62,000 bases of DNA from Acanthaster planci (GCF_001949145.1 NW_019091601.1:16460-78459); one strand, 5' to 3'. Shown: positions 12,522 through 24,949, counted from the first letter of the stretch. The notes: generated from the letters alone by a model not told the origin. Translations and numbers: made by a program.

Positions 12522-12680
12522 CAATGGGAGACTTTGAGACGCTTGGTGGTGACAAGCATACCAGTCCTTTTTACCAGTTCTGAGCATTCATGCGTTGTTT
12601 TGAGTATGCGCGATAGTTCTGAGCACGAGCAATACCTTGAAAAAGGTCTGCTTCCACCAGCGTCTCAAAAGTCTCCCATT
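12522..12680. mobile_element. Short inverted-repeat element (MITE-like, about 160 bp)
   Basis: CAATGGGAGACTTTGAGACG (12522-12541), continuing to CTTGGTGG, is matched by an inverted copy ending GTCTCAAAAGTCTCCCATT at 12680. The arms are about 27 bases and differ by two one-base indels. The interior holds two copies of AGTTCTGAGCA. There is no coding capacity. Target duplications are not evident. Confidence 0.6.
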
Positions 12681-12952
12681 TGGATGAAAAACAAACATTT
12701 CACACACTTAGGAGCTCCGTAGTGACCCAATGAGCAGGTACTTGAGATTGCGATTAAAAACATTAACTTTTGGCTGATTAACTTTCCCCATAGGTTCATG
12801 CATCAAATGCAAAGCATCTGCATGATCTATGGGAAGATTATTTTGTCAAGGATGAAATGCAGCCAAGGGTATGGGTTACACGAGTTCCATGAGGAGTGAA
12901 CCAGAACAATGATGTTTTGGATATTCAGGACAAATTGTTATTATGTCAATAT

Positions 12953-13083
12953 GGGCGATTCATAATAGCCAATTACAATGCGCGAAACATTTCCACCAAA
13001 GGCACGTTGGGTCGACAGATCTTGGCCTTGGTGATTGGCCAACGAGTTACAAACTCTCGGAGGCGCGCTATTATGAATAGCCC
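12953..13083. mobile_element. Short inverted-repeat element (MITE-like, 131 bp)
   Basis: GGGCGATTCATAATAGC at 12953-12969 is repeated inverted as GCTATTATGAATAGCCC at 13067-13083, a 17-base terminal repeat with one mismatch. The interior is non-coding. Confidence 0.6.
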
Positions 13084-15418
13084 GCACTGGTAAAAACTAG
13101 TGCTTCTGCGTGGCGTTGCGGGAAAAAACACCACAATTTTGAAAACGTTAAAATCTTATCCAAGCAATTGACAGTATCAGATTTGATATTTAAATCGACA
13201 GAACTGAAAATGATGGATTGTTCATGAGGAGTAAACAAACAGCAGTTGTTGATGCATCCTGTGTGCCTGTACATCGAATCAGGGCGTCAAACTGGACATT
13301 CAGAGGGGTTCTTCGTGTGTTGGAAGAGTATAGTTTGAAAATAAAGCGACCTCTGGAGACAAGGTTGCAGAGGTACAAGTTTACAAGCTGTTGCACAGTC
13401 GTATCGAGTATGAGGTCTGGCTGGATACAAGTTCAGTTGCTGCGACGAAAGAGGTGTTCATAGAGTGCTTTTGGCTTCGCTAACCAGCATATTGGCTTGA
13501 AGACTCGGTAATAAAGGCACACAACACCTTTGGACACAAATCAGACAGATAGCGATAAGACCAGACCGTAAGAGTGCACTGTAAATCATTACCGTAATAG
13601 GTACAAGCGCAGTGTTGTAGGCCTGTTGTATTTCCAAGTAGCATTCGACTGCAATTTAGAAATTATTGAATGATCTACATGTATTGTGACTTTTAGATAC
13701 AGCACCGTTGTTGTAGTCGAATCTAACAGCAAAATGCCCATCCTGAACCCAAACAAACGTTAGTTTATTTCTTCTCCTGATTTTAATTCCTAGCATATAA
13801 ACTGGACTTGCATCCGAGTGAGCAGGTAATATAAAACGCCCTGACAGCTCAGAGTGTAAAGTGCTATTCAGACACTGCATTATTAGTTAGCAATGGTATA
13901 TTTATTATAGTATCTCACTTAAAGAACATAAGATTATATCAGTATCTCTCGTGAAGAGCTTAAAACAGCTCGTATATAACTGCTGTTTGGAATGATCAGT
14001 TGGGCAAAGCAGGAATTTTCAGAGAATATTAATAACACTGATCGAAGAATCAATCAACCATCTTAATAAACATCACAACCAAAATCACAGAAGTGCACAA
14101 CCAGTGAAAACTGTTAATTTTTCACTTTGACTGTATTTGAAGAATACTGCAACGCTGAAATTTTCCCCTTGGGCCAATAAAGACTGTTGCTTGCACAAGT
14201 GTTCGCTGTCAACGAATTACTAATGAGCACTACAGTAGGCGTTTTGCAATTGAGTACAGAAAAAAATGTAACACTGGTAAGTCACGTTGTAGCATTTTCG
14301 ACCAAAGGGGACATGAGACATTAGAAAGACATTTTAATGTTTCCATAAATTTCATGCTCTGGATAGAGGCAAAAAACTACAATACTTCGCAAAATGACGG
14401 ATCGATAGGTCGTGGTCCAAAACATAAAATAACAAGATTCATTGGGATAGGATGAGGGAAACGTGGGTCAGGGGTTATAAAAATTTGAAAAATTAAGTTG
14501 CGTACAACCCAATGGGAATACTTAATGAACCATCAGTATTGTTTAGGGAATACACAGCTGCATGTCACCTGTCCTACAATAGGGCAAAACTTAAAGATCT
14601 GTACGATGGCACCCTGTCACTATCATTGGCGTGTTAAGATTTGTTTATACGAATGACAACCCTTTGTGGTAAACCATCAGGTGCGGGGAAGCCTTATGCA
14701 TAAAGGGAATACGTGAACATATATGCTTGGCAGGTCTTAAACATGGGTCCCGCGGCTCAGGGAGAATGGACGCGACTAATGCCCCAACCGCAGGCCGAGG
14801 ACATAATCAGCGTTCATTCTCCTCAGCCGGTCTTAAACTATGAATTAAGACCGACCAAGCACATATCCCATTCATAGTTACCTTTTTAATCAGAATGTCA
14901 AAAGAAGTCAAAATATGAAATATATCCAGGGAATTTGTTCAAAAATTTTACTTTCAGTTTCCTGAACAAATGTTACTGAAAGTCAATTCTAATTTGCCTA
15001 AAAGACAAAACTAATGCCACCAAAATAATGGGCAGTGTTATTCTGCCAGACGTGTGATATTACTAAAGTGTCACTCAACTAGGAAAACGATTTGTACAAA
15101 AGGGAATAATAGGCAAAACGATGAACGAATACTCACTGGGGTTAAATGCAAAATGCACTGTAGTAGAAACTTTGATTGGAAAATGCCCTAAAGATTTCAG
15201 AGATTTTAATCTCTCGATATCCAGTTCTTATTGGTGTTGTTTTCGGCAAACACCTTTTTCGTACGAGAGTAAGTACCCTTGTGTTGGTACCCAACATACT
15301 GATATTGGGAAACAACCAACATTTCTTTTGGCATTACACTATTTTTATTGATCCGTGCTGCATTTTAATATATTCTGAAACCTCGCTTTCTTTGGATAAT
15401 GCTTTTCAGAAACGAATC
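13084..15418. other. Intergenic region upstream of the glycosyltransferase gene
   Basis: No recognisable coding frame apart from a hairpin element at 14722-14865. The promoter of the plus-strand gene starting at 15419 should be in its last part, but no TATA box or other core element stands out. Sequence is AT-rich. Confidence 0.45.
14722..14865. repeat. Inverted-repeat hairpin element, about 145 bp
   Basis: TATGCTTGGCAGGTCTTAA near 14722 pairs with TTAAGACCGACCAAGCACAT near 14845. A second nested pair is GGAGAATGGACG near 14761 and CGTTCATTCTCC near 14811. The nested arms make one long imperfect stem. It is probably a MITE or other foldback sequence; a structured RNA cannot be excluded. Confidence 0.5.
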
Positions 15419-17650
15419 ATGGATTGGACGCGACTGTGCACAACGCTTGCAGTCATTTTGCAATCCTTCAGCACTGTTTTCTTAATATGTAAGTCTCTAA
15501 TTGGTTGTCATTTCCGACCAACCCCATTTTTTTCTGTTCAAACAAACACTTTACACGACGCCAACGCTGTCTGCAACGTTAGACCGAGAAACAATCAAAA
15601 GAGAAAGGACACTCTTACCAAGTTTGTGGTTTAATGCGGACAATAATATTCAGAATCACAGCAAATGATTTTTTCGAGCAACAGCTGTAACGTGTACCTG
15701 TACCTACAGAGGGGCATATAAAAAGGTATTCGTCGGATTAGATGAAAGTTTAATCCAATCCCTGCGCACAAAGCCAAAATCAGAAGCCTATCCATCCGAT
15801 GGTTATCTTCATGTTGATGACTCGATTTAATTACAAAAGTAACAAAATAAACAACACTGTGAAAACCTAAACGTAAATTTCTAACTAGACAAGACAGGAC
15901 AGCCCAGGCCATTTTACTTTTTTGAGGAGGGCCATAAATAAGTATTCTTTACTGTGGTATTCGTGTAGATAAAGAGTGACTTTCCTGCAGTCTACAAGGG
16001 CCTGACGCAGTCGGAGAATTTTGGTATGCGTGTGGCAAAATAGAAATTAATGTTCAATTGCATTATTACTTATGGAAACGTATTGCCGCCACACACATAT
16101 TTCATGTATGTACGTCACCGTTTCATACGTACGTGATAGTTTTTACGTCACGAGCAAGTTCCACTATGGGCCTGTTTGTTTCATGCAGATCCGGATTGGG
16201 ATCAGTGATCCAAGAGCTGGTTCGCGCTATCCATTAGGTGGGTTCTGGTGTCATTGAACCAGCGACAGATCACTAATCGCGATGCGGATGTGAGTGAGTC
16301 AAAAAGGCCTATGGCTAGTGGAACTTGTTCGTGACGTGAAAGTATCAGGTACATATATACGTGAAAACAATCACGTAGGCCTGCGTACGTAAAATTAGTA
16401 CGTGGAAAAAATTCATATTCGTGACGGTAATACGTTTCCGTAGTTACCAACTGCATGTGTATTTAGAAAGACGGCAGTTGAGCGCGTGCTGTTAAGGCAG
16501 AAAACACTCAGTGCCACGTCGAACTTTGGTACACATTACCCACGATGTTCCAAACAATGCCCGGACACAGTCACTCTAGGGCCCAATGTGGGCCCATCTG
16601 TCGTGCCGCTCGGTGGTATATCAGCTCAAGAAATACTCCACTCCGCCCGTAAAAGACTTTCACGTTAATCACTGAATGATATTAATGGTTTTGCCAGATT
16701 ACTGCTATGGGAGTGTTCCCAAGATGCTCTCTGATCACCACATTAAAGATAAGGAGGCAAAACAGGAACACCTCCAGATGACTGATGAGCCAAAACTTGG
16801 GATGACTCCCGCTCTTCCGTCTTCCAAGACGGCTGATAACAACCGAGGGAAGATTTCCGGCTGCACCTTGGCCGACATTAGGAAGAGACCTGGCGTCATG
16901 CTGCTAGTCAACACAAACACTGGCTACATGGACATGACACTGAACTTGTTGGAGAGCGTCAAGAGGACTGGAGTCTGCGTGAACACAACCATCGTTGCCG
17001 AGGAGGAGAAGGCGTATCAGACTATGCTGAGCCATGCCCACGGTGACCCGGCTATAAAAGTGGTCAAAACAGACCAAGGCCTTGGGGAAGCGGACCCCGG
17101 AAAGCTCGTGCTTTTCAATCGTGAACACATGCGTCTCGTGAACAGACGTCACAGGTATATTCTGTCCCTGCTGGAGAAGGGCTATGAAGTTTTCTTCACT
17201 GACGTGGACACCTTTTGGTTTCGGGATCCGTTCTCGTATTTCCAGGGAAAATTTGATATGGCCTTTGTGGATGAGCGCTCCCCTTACCCAACCAGACTAC
17301 GTCGAAAATCCTTGCACTGTCCTAGTTTGGGCTATTTTTGGCCGACAAACAGGACGCTCCAGTTTGTCAGGAAATGGATCCAGATCTTGGTGGATCCGAA
17401 AAACCAGATATCTGACCAGGGGGTGCTCAACCGTATGATGCACGCCAATATACCAGTTCATGTTGTTGTCAGACAACTTCCCGTCAAGTATTTCCCGCAT
17501 GCCTTGGTGTTTTACAATCCGGACTGGCGGCAGGAAAACAAAGACCCGATCATAATGTACAACATGGGCATCAAAGGACACGACGCGAAAGCTGAGAAAT
17601 TTAAAGAAAATAACATGTGGCTTATAAACAACACAAGTGGGACGGGTTAG
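15419..17650 (+). CDS. Type II membrane glycosyltransferase, xylosyltransferase MGP4-like (two exons)
   Basis: I join exon 1 (15419-15488) to exon 2 (16698-17650), giving 340 residues. Exon 1 starts MDWTRLCTTLAVIL and encodes a hydrophobic segment at about residues 6-25, a type II signal anchor; it ends at a GTAAGT donor. Exon 2 follows TTTTGCCAG, and the phase-1 junction is exactly in frame. The exon 2 frame alone opens at 16676 but lacks any membrane anchor. The catalytic domain has LLVNTNTGYMDMTLNLLES, then FFTDVDTFWFRDP with the DXD metal-nucleotide-sugar motif at residues 192-194, then SLGYFWPTNRTLQFVRKW and ISDQGVLNRMM. This fits the nucleotide-diphospho-sugar transferase family PF03407 (GT77), whose animal members are commonly annotated as UDP-xylose:fucose alpha-1,3-xylosyltransferases. 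A Golgi site is expected. Donor and acceptor are inferred only from family. N-glycosylation sequons occur at about residues 119, 241 and 334. An AATAAA lies 48 bases after the stop. Confidence 0.8.
16074..16439. mobile_element. Foldback element inside the glycosyltransferase intron
   Basis: GGAAACGTATTGCCG at 16074 pairs with CGGTAATACGTTTCC ending at 16439. Further in, TTTTTACGTCACGAGCAAGT near 16140 pairs with ACTTGTTCGTGACGTGAAA near 16322. Most of the 366 bases can therefore fold into one imperfect stem. It has no coding capacity and sits within intron 15489-16697 of the glycosyltransferase gene. It is probably a MITE or foldback transposon. Confidence 0.65.
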
Positions 17651-17697
17651 TGAACATATCTCAGTCGAGAAGACTTCGTCTGCATGGGTAGTTTAAG

Positions 17698-17703
17698 AAT
17701 AAA
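17698..17703 (+). promoter_or_regulatory. Polyadenylation signal AATAAA of the glycosyltransferase gene
   Basis: A canonical AATAAA begins 48 bases after the TAG stop at 17648-17650. The cleavage site should follow within about 10-30 bases. The call rests on sequence and position only. Confidence 0.6.
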
Positions 17704-19119
17704 AGCTAAAGTAACTAAAGAACACCATGAGTTGTGTATTACAAAATGTCCATTGCTTATCCGGGCGGCGATGTGTCTGCGGCTCCTGAGAGTAGGCCTA
17801 CTGGCTCATATGAAGCTAATGAGTCAGTTGGCCATTGTGTTTGTTTTGGGGAGGGGGTATCTAGGTAGGCCTACGTTTGCATTTAGGTTATATAGGTACG
17901 TTCGTTTTCTCTTTGAATCGTTTGGTTTATTATTCGAGATCATCCATTGAACATCAGCGGACTCTTGTGATGCAGGCTTACGTCTGAATCCTTTCTTTTA
18001 CTCTTCAGGTTGGTGTGATTAACAAGAGCTTTGTTTTTATTGTCACAGAAATGGCCTTCCTGATCCAGTTATCCAGTTGATGTTACAATAATGTATCATT
18101 CAGTATTTTTAGATAACAATCTTTTAGAAAATAACTACTGATTGAAGTTAAGCCTTCCAAAACGGCTTGGAACGAACAGATACGTTACCGAAAGTCCACT
18201 TCAAGAAATTCATATTTTTAAATAAGAATTTAGGGATATTTAATTAGATATGAATTTCATTGGTACATATTGTTACAGGCAGACTGAATTAAGAGATTTC
18301 GTTGATTCTGTTTGACAACAAAACCATCATTTTGATATTGGAACAGATACGTTACCAAGCTGATCAGACAGGTTACCATATTATCGTAAGATATTCCATG
18401 TAAAACAACAACCATAATGCATGGTCCCATGTTATCAAGTTTTCGTGAAATTACATCTACCTACCTCTTTAAAAATCTTTATCTACAGCAAGTCCCATAT
18501 TTTACTTTTAAAAATTATCTAATGCTATTCACCATAACTTCGAGTGATATTCGGCAGAACTTCAGCACAAAATATACAATCGTTCTCGGAAATCATGTTC
18601 ACTATGTTAAGTCTTTCTGTCGTTTCGAAAAGAAAATGGTAACGTATCTGGTTGTGAAATTGGCGACGTGCTCTGAAAGCAATAAGGACAAATAAATGTG
18701 CCAATCTTTTCCAATTTGTTGCTTATATTTAGGGCATACTATGGGATAAAAATGAAATAAGCTAATCACTGGTATGCACACATGACAGACGCATAGAATA
18801 TTCATGAAACGCACTTTGGCTGGCGACACAGGAAACCCGCCATTTCTAAGATTTCTCTTGATTTATAGACCGTCTTCAGTTACCACAGGGGTTTTTGAAA
18901 CAAAACTCAGCCACGAAGAAAATTCATATAAAGCATTATCAAACATACTCCATACTTCTAAAACAAAACACGAGCGACACAAAAAGGACACATTTGAACG
19001 CTTTAGCGTAGAATGCGCCTTATGAGTGACGATGTTACATATAAAATTTCAACGAATATGTTCTAAATCATTTGCACTTTTGGCTTTAAGTATCTCTCTT
19101 CGGTATTCCCTCTGCTGTA
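17704..19119. other. Non-coding region with repeated ACAGATACGTTACC motif
   Basis: No gene is recognised. ACAGATACGTTACC occurs in direct orientation near 18176 and 18343, and inverted as GGTAACGTATCT near 18638. The pair 18344-18650 could bound a small inverted-repeat element with 14-base ends CAGATACGTTACCA, but the interior does not fold and no target duplication is seen. The remainder is AT-rich. Confidence 0.4.
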
Positions 19120-22100
19120 ACGTTTAAATTGGTTTTAAACTTGGAAATCCTAAGCCTGTCTTTTAGATTACCAATTCGTAAACCCTAAATTTTAAATTCA
19201 TGCATCGTATCCTTTATATTTTCAAATTGTAAACCCTAACCCTTTCTTTTAAATGTTGAAATTATAAAGCCTTACCCTATCCTTTAAATTCGAATTCGTA
19301 AACCCTAACCATATCATGTAAATTTGGAATCCGTCAACCCTAATCCTGTATTTACGTTTTGAACTTGTAAACTTTCACCCTATTTTTTAGATTTTGAATT
19401 CGTCAACACTAACCCTATCCTTCAAATTTTAGAATCTGTCAACCCTAATCCTATCTTTACATTTTGAATTCGTAAACCCTAACCCAATGCTTTAAATTTT
19501 GAATTCGTAAATCCTAGCCTATCACTTAAATTTTGAGTTTGTTTACCCTAACCCTATCCTTTCAATTTTGAATTTAGAAATCCTCAGCCCTATTCTTTAT
19601 TATTTGAGATAGTAAACCCCAACCCTAGAATTAAAATGTTCATCTTGTAAGCCAAATTTGAACTTAAACCTAATCATTACCCTAACCCTATCCTTTAAAA
19701 CTTAAATTCGTAAACCCTAACCCTATCCTTTGAATTTTGAAGTTAACCCTTACCATAACCCTAACCCCTAACTCTATTCTTTCAAATTTGAACTTAACCC
19801 TAACAATAACCCTAACCTTCTCCTTTAAAATTTGAATATGTGAACCCTAACCCTATCCTTTGAGTTTTGAATATAACCTGAACCCTAACCCTAACCATAT
19901 GGTTTAAATCTTGAGTTCCACAAACGTAACCCTATCCTTCAAATGTTGAATTTCTTAAAACGAAACCTGTGCTTTCAATTTTGTTTCTCGAAACCCTAAC
20001 CCTATCCTTTGAATTTTGAATTTAACCATAACCTTAACCCTAACCCCTAACTCTATTCTTTCAAATTTGAACTTAACCCTAAAGATAACCCTGACCCCAT
20101 CCTTTGAAAATTGGAATTCGTAAACCCTAACCCTATCCTTTAAATTTTGAATTCAACCCTAACCCTATTCCCAAGCCCTATTCTTTCAAATTTGAACTTA
20201 AACCTAATCAAAACCCTAACCGTATCCTTTAAAATTTGAATTCGTAAACCCTAACCCTATCCTTTGAATTTTGAATATAACCTGAACCCTAACCCTAACC
20301 ATATGGTTTAAATCTTGAGTTCCACAAACGTAACCCTATCCTTCAAATGTTGAATTTCTTAAAACGAAACCTGTGCTTTCAATTTTGTTTCTCGAAACCC
20401 TAACCCTATCCTTTGAATTTTGAATTTAACCATAACCTTAACCCTAACCCCTAACTCTATTCTTTCAAATTTGAACTTAACCCTAACCATAACCCTAACC
20501 CTATCCTTTAAATTTTGAATTCGTAAACCGTAACCCTATCCTTTGAATTTTGAATATAACCTGAACCCTAACCCTAACCATATGGTTTACATCTTGAGTT
20601 CCACAAACGTAACCCTATCCTTCAAATGTTGAATTTCTTAAAACGAAACCTGTGCTTTCAATTTTGTCTCTCGAAACCCTAACCCTATCCTTTGAATTTT
20701 GAATTTAACCATAACCCTAACCCCTAACTGTATTCTTTCAAATTTGAACTTAACCCTAACCATAATCCTAACCCCATCCTTTAAATTTTGAATTCGTAAA
20801 CCCTAACCCTATCCTTTGAATTTAATCATAACCTTAACCCTAACCCCTAACTCTATTCTTTCAAATTTGAACTTAACCCTAACCATAACCCTAACCCCAT
20901 CCTTTGAATTTTGAATTTAACCCTAACCATAATCCTAACCCTATCCTTTAAAATTTGAATTCGTAAACCCTAACCCTAACCTTTGAATTTTGAATTTAAC
21001 CCTAACACTAACCCCAAACCCTATTCTTTCAAATTTGAACTTAACCCTCACTCTATTCTTTCAAATTTGAACTTAACCCCAAAGATAACCCTGACCCCAT
21101 CCTTTAAAATTTGAATTCGTAAACCCTAACCCTATCCTTTGAATTTAACCCTAACCCTAACCCCATCCTTTAAATCTTGAATTTAACCCTGACCCCAAAC
21201 CCTAACCCTATTCTTTCAAATTTCAACTTAACCCTAAAGATACCCTGACCCTATTCTTACAAATTTAAATTTTTAACCCTAACCCTATTCTTTCAAGTTT
21301 GAACTTAACCCTAACCATAACCCTAACCCTATCCTTTAATTTTTGAATTTAACCCTAACCCCTAACCCTATTCTTTCCAATTTGAATTTAAACCTAATCA
21401 TAACCCTAACCCTATTCTTTAAAAATTTGAATTCGTAAACCCTAACCCTATCCTTTGAATTTAACCCTTACCCTATTCTTACATATTTGAATTTTTAACC
21501 CTAACCCTATTCTTACAAATTTGAATTTTTAACCCTAACCCTATTCTTTCAAATTTGAATTTTTAACCCTAACCCTATTCTTTCCAATTTGAACTTAAAC
21601 CTAATCATAACCCTAACCCTATCCTTTAAAATTTGAANNNNNNNNNNNNNNNNNNNNNNNNNNNNNNNNNNNNNNNNNNNNNNNNNNNNNNNNNNNNNNN
21701 NNNNNNNNNNNNNNNNNNNNNNNNNNNNNNNNNNNNNNNNNNNNNNNNNNNNNNNNNNNNNNNNNNNNNNNNNNNNNNNNNNNNNNNNNNNNNNNNNNNN
21801 NNNNNNNNNNNNNNNNNNNNNNNNNNNNNNNNNNNNNNNNNNNNNNNNNNNNNNNNNNNNNNNNNNNNNNNNNNNNNNNNNNNNNNNNNNNNNNNNNNNN
21901 NNNNNNNNNNNNNNNNNNNNNNNNNNNNNNNNNNNNNNNNNNNNNNNNNNNNNNNNNNNNNNNNNNNNNNNNNNNNNNNNNNNNNNNNNNNNNNNNNNNN
22001 NNNNNNNNNNNNNNNNNNNNNNNNNNNNNNNNNNNNNNNNNNNNNNNNNNNNNNNNNNNNNNNNNNNNNNNNNNNNNNNNNNNNNNNNNNNNNNNNNNNN

Positions 22101-24290
22101 NNNNNNNNNNNNNNNNNNNNNNNNNNNNNNNNNNNNNNNNNNNNNNNNNNNNNNNNNNNNNNNNNNNNNNNNNNNNNNNNNNNNNNNNNNNNNNNNNNNN
22201 NNNNNNNNNNNNNNNNNNNNNNNNNNNNNNNNNNNNNNNNNNNNNNNNNNNNNNNNNNNNNNNNNNNNNNNNNNNNNNNNNNNNNNNNNNNNNNNNNNNN
22301 NNNNNNNNNNNNNNNNNNNNNNNNNNNNNNNNNNNNNNNNNNNNNNNNNNNNNNNNNNNNNNNNNNNNNNNNNNNNNNNNNNNNNNNNNNNNNNNNNNNN
22401 NNNNNNNNNNNNNNNNNNNNNNNNNNNNNNNNNNNNNNNNNNNNNNNNNNNNNNNNNNNNNNNNNNNNNNNNNNNNNNNNNNNNNNNNNNNNNNNNNNNN
22501 NNNNNNNNNNNNNNNNNNNNNNNNNNNNNNNNNNNNNNNNNNNNNNNNNNNNNNNNNNNNNNNNNNNNNNNNNNCCCTTAACTGAAACCTATTCTTTCGA
22601 ATTTGAACTTAAACTTAACCGTAGCACTAACCCTATCCTTTAAAATCTGAATTCGTAAACCGTAACCCTATCCTTTGAATTTCGAATTTAACCCTAACCC
22701 TAACCCTATTCTCTCAAATTTGAACTTAACCCTAACTCTTAACCATAACCCTATTCTTCAAATTTGAATTTTTTAACCCTAACCCTAGTCTTTCAAATTT
22801 GTACTTAAATCCTTACCATAACCCAAACCCTATCCTTTAAAATTTGAATTTCTAAACCCTTACCCTATCCTTTGAATTTTGAATTCAACCCTAACCATAA
22901 CCCTAACCCTATCCTTTATCTTTTCAACTGGTCAACCCTAATCCAAGCCTTAAAATTTTTGTCTTGTTAACCCTAACCCCATCATTTACATTTTGAACTA
23001 GTAAATAACCCTATGTTGATTTCGTAAACCCTAACCATAGCTTTTAAAGTTTCAATTCGTTAAATTTTGAATTTCTTAACCCTAATCCTATCCTTTAAAA
23101 TTTGAATTTTTAACCCTAACCCTATTCTTTCAATTTTGAATTTAACCCTAACCACACCACCAACCATATCCTTTGTTTTTTTCAAATGGTCAACCCTAGC
23201 CCAAGCCTTAAAATTTCTATCATGTTAACCTTAAACCTATCCTTTATTTTTTGAACTAGTAAACAATAACCCTATGCTTTAAAGGTTGAGTTCGTAAACC
23301 CTAACCATAGCTTTTAAATTTTCAATTCGTTAACCCTAACTCTATCCTTTAAATTTTCAATTTGTAACCCTAACCCTATCCTTTTAATTTCGAATTTGTT
23401 AACCCGAAAGCTATCCTTTTTCATATGGAAACCCTAACCCTAGTCTTTAAATTAGCATCTTGTAAACGCTAACCCCTATCCTGTAAATTTCAAATCCATC
23501 AAATCTATATAAACCCTATCTTTGCATTTTACCCTGTGCTTTCAATTTTGAGTTCGTAAACCCTGACCCTATTCTTTCAATTTTCAATTTAACCCTAGCC
23601 ATAACCCAAACCCTACCTTTATTTTTTCAACTGGTAAACAGCAAACCCTAGTCTTTAAATTATCACCTTGTAAACGGTAACCCTATCCCGTAAATTTGGA
23701 ATACGTCAACCCTAACCCTATCTTTACATGTCGAACCTGTAAACCCTCAACCTATCTTTTAGATTTTGAATTCGTAAACCCTAACCCAATCCTCTTAATT
23801 TACGTAAATCGTAATCCTATTTATACATTTTGAACTTGTAAACCTTTTTTTTAGATTTTGAATTCGTAAACCCTAATTCTCCTTTCAAAGTTTGAATTCA
23901 TTAACCATAACCCAATCCTTAAAATTTTGAATTTGCTAACCCTACTCTTTAAAGTTTGGATTCGTTAACCCTAACCCTATGCTTTACACTTTAATTAGTA
24001 AACCTTAACGCTATCAATTAAATTTTGAATTTGTTAACCCTAAAGCAGTCCTTTTTATTTTCAGCAGGTAAACCGTAACCCTAGCCTTTAAATTTTCATT
24101 TTTTAAACCCTAACCCTATTCTGTAAATTTAGAGTCCGTCAACCCTAATCCTATCGTTACATTTTGAACCTGTTAACCCTCCGCGTATCCTTTAGTTTTT
24201 AAATTCGTCAACCCCTAACTCTATGGTTTAAATTTGGAATTCGTCAACCCTAATCCTATTCTTACATTTTGAACTTTTGAACCATTTTCT
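19120..24290 (+). repeat. Telomere-motif satellite array, about 5.2 kb
   Basis: The plus strand is a long, degenerate tandem array. A typical unit of about 34 bases has two telomere hexamers, AACCCTAACCCTA, then an AT-rich spacer such as TTCTTTCAAATTTGAATTT. All units keep the same orientation. A higher-order block containing ATATAACCTGAACCC starts at 19871, 20275 and 20554, so segments of about 404 and 279 bases have been duplicated within the array. Units are most regular around 21250-21600 and decay toward both edges. Unique sequence flanks both sides, so this is interstitial as assembled. The array includes an assembly gap. Confidence 0.9.
21638..22574. other. Assembly gap (937 Ns)
   Basis: A run of Ns lies inside the telomere-motif satellite. 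The true length of the array is therefore unknown, and the open frame spanning the gap is not a gene. Confidence 0.98.
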
Positions 24291-24299
24291 TTTTTCCCA

Positions 24300-24949
24300 A
24301 TTAAACGAAATGAAATGTTATTGAAATTTAATTATAATTGTACGGAGACATTACCTTTTCTGAAGGACTTAATTTAGATGTTTAGAGTCTCTTGGACTGC
24401 AAACAGAATCGATTACATCGTTTCCAAAAGACATTAATTAATCACTCAAAATAACTGTGAATGACTGTGATTCATTTGGCTGATGGTATTTTTTCACTGA
24501 ATAGAAGAGGTTATGCCATTTGAAGTTTCCAGTCGGTTTTAAAAATCAGGAATGCATACAAGTTAAACCCGAAGTGCAAATTTTCCATTGTAAGTTCAAA
24601 TTTTAATGACATTGATTATGCAGATCAGAAGTAATACACTGGCTCAAACTGAGTAGTGCATGTACATTTAAATATAGCTCAGCTAATCTATAAATGAGCC
24701 ATACAAAAATCACATTGCCGGTTCTCACCTGGCATGTATCAAATAAGAAATAATATACTAGCGTCGTAATTAACCCTGGACTTAGATCGACTGTACTTTA
24801 AGCAGCCCAGTTAGAACACACACGCATTAAGGTGCATTACTTAACTTCCATTGGTGACCTGTATTGTAACCTTTACACTAGTATCGCTTGCCAAGAACGG
24901 CATCTGAACAGACAGAATTATCAGCAATACTCTTACTGTATCGGTATGA
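24300..24949. other. Unassigned AT-rich sequence between satellite and DIRS element
   Basis: No coding frame or clear repeat is seen. If the adjacent minus-strand DIRS element were complete, the end of its tyrosine recombinase and its terminal repeat would lie here. I could not recognise the C-terminal recombinase motifs in any frame. Confidence 0.4.

Noticed and set aside
12104-12559. Minus-strand open frame of 151 codons, Arg/Ser/Cys-rich
   Set aside because: It is explained by the CpG-rich pentamer array, which removes stop codons.
15176-15634. 152-codon open frame as a separate gene
   Set aside because: Only its part from 15419 to 15488 makes sense, as the signal-anchor exon of the downstream glycosyltransferase. 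The rest has no features and crosses a consensus splice donor.
21633-22643. Open frame of 336 codons
   Set aside because: It is almost entirely the 937-base run of Ns.
19120-24290. True chromosome end
   Set aside because: Unique sequence and genes follow on both sides, and the units contain a spacer instead of pure hexamers. As assembled it is interstitial.
19120-24290. CRISPR-like array (regular repeat and spacer)
   Set aside because: The spacers are themselves repeats, the unit is telomeric, and the DNA is eukaryotic.
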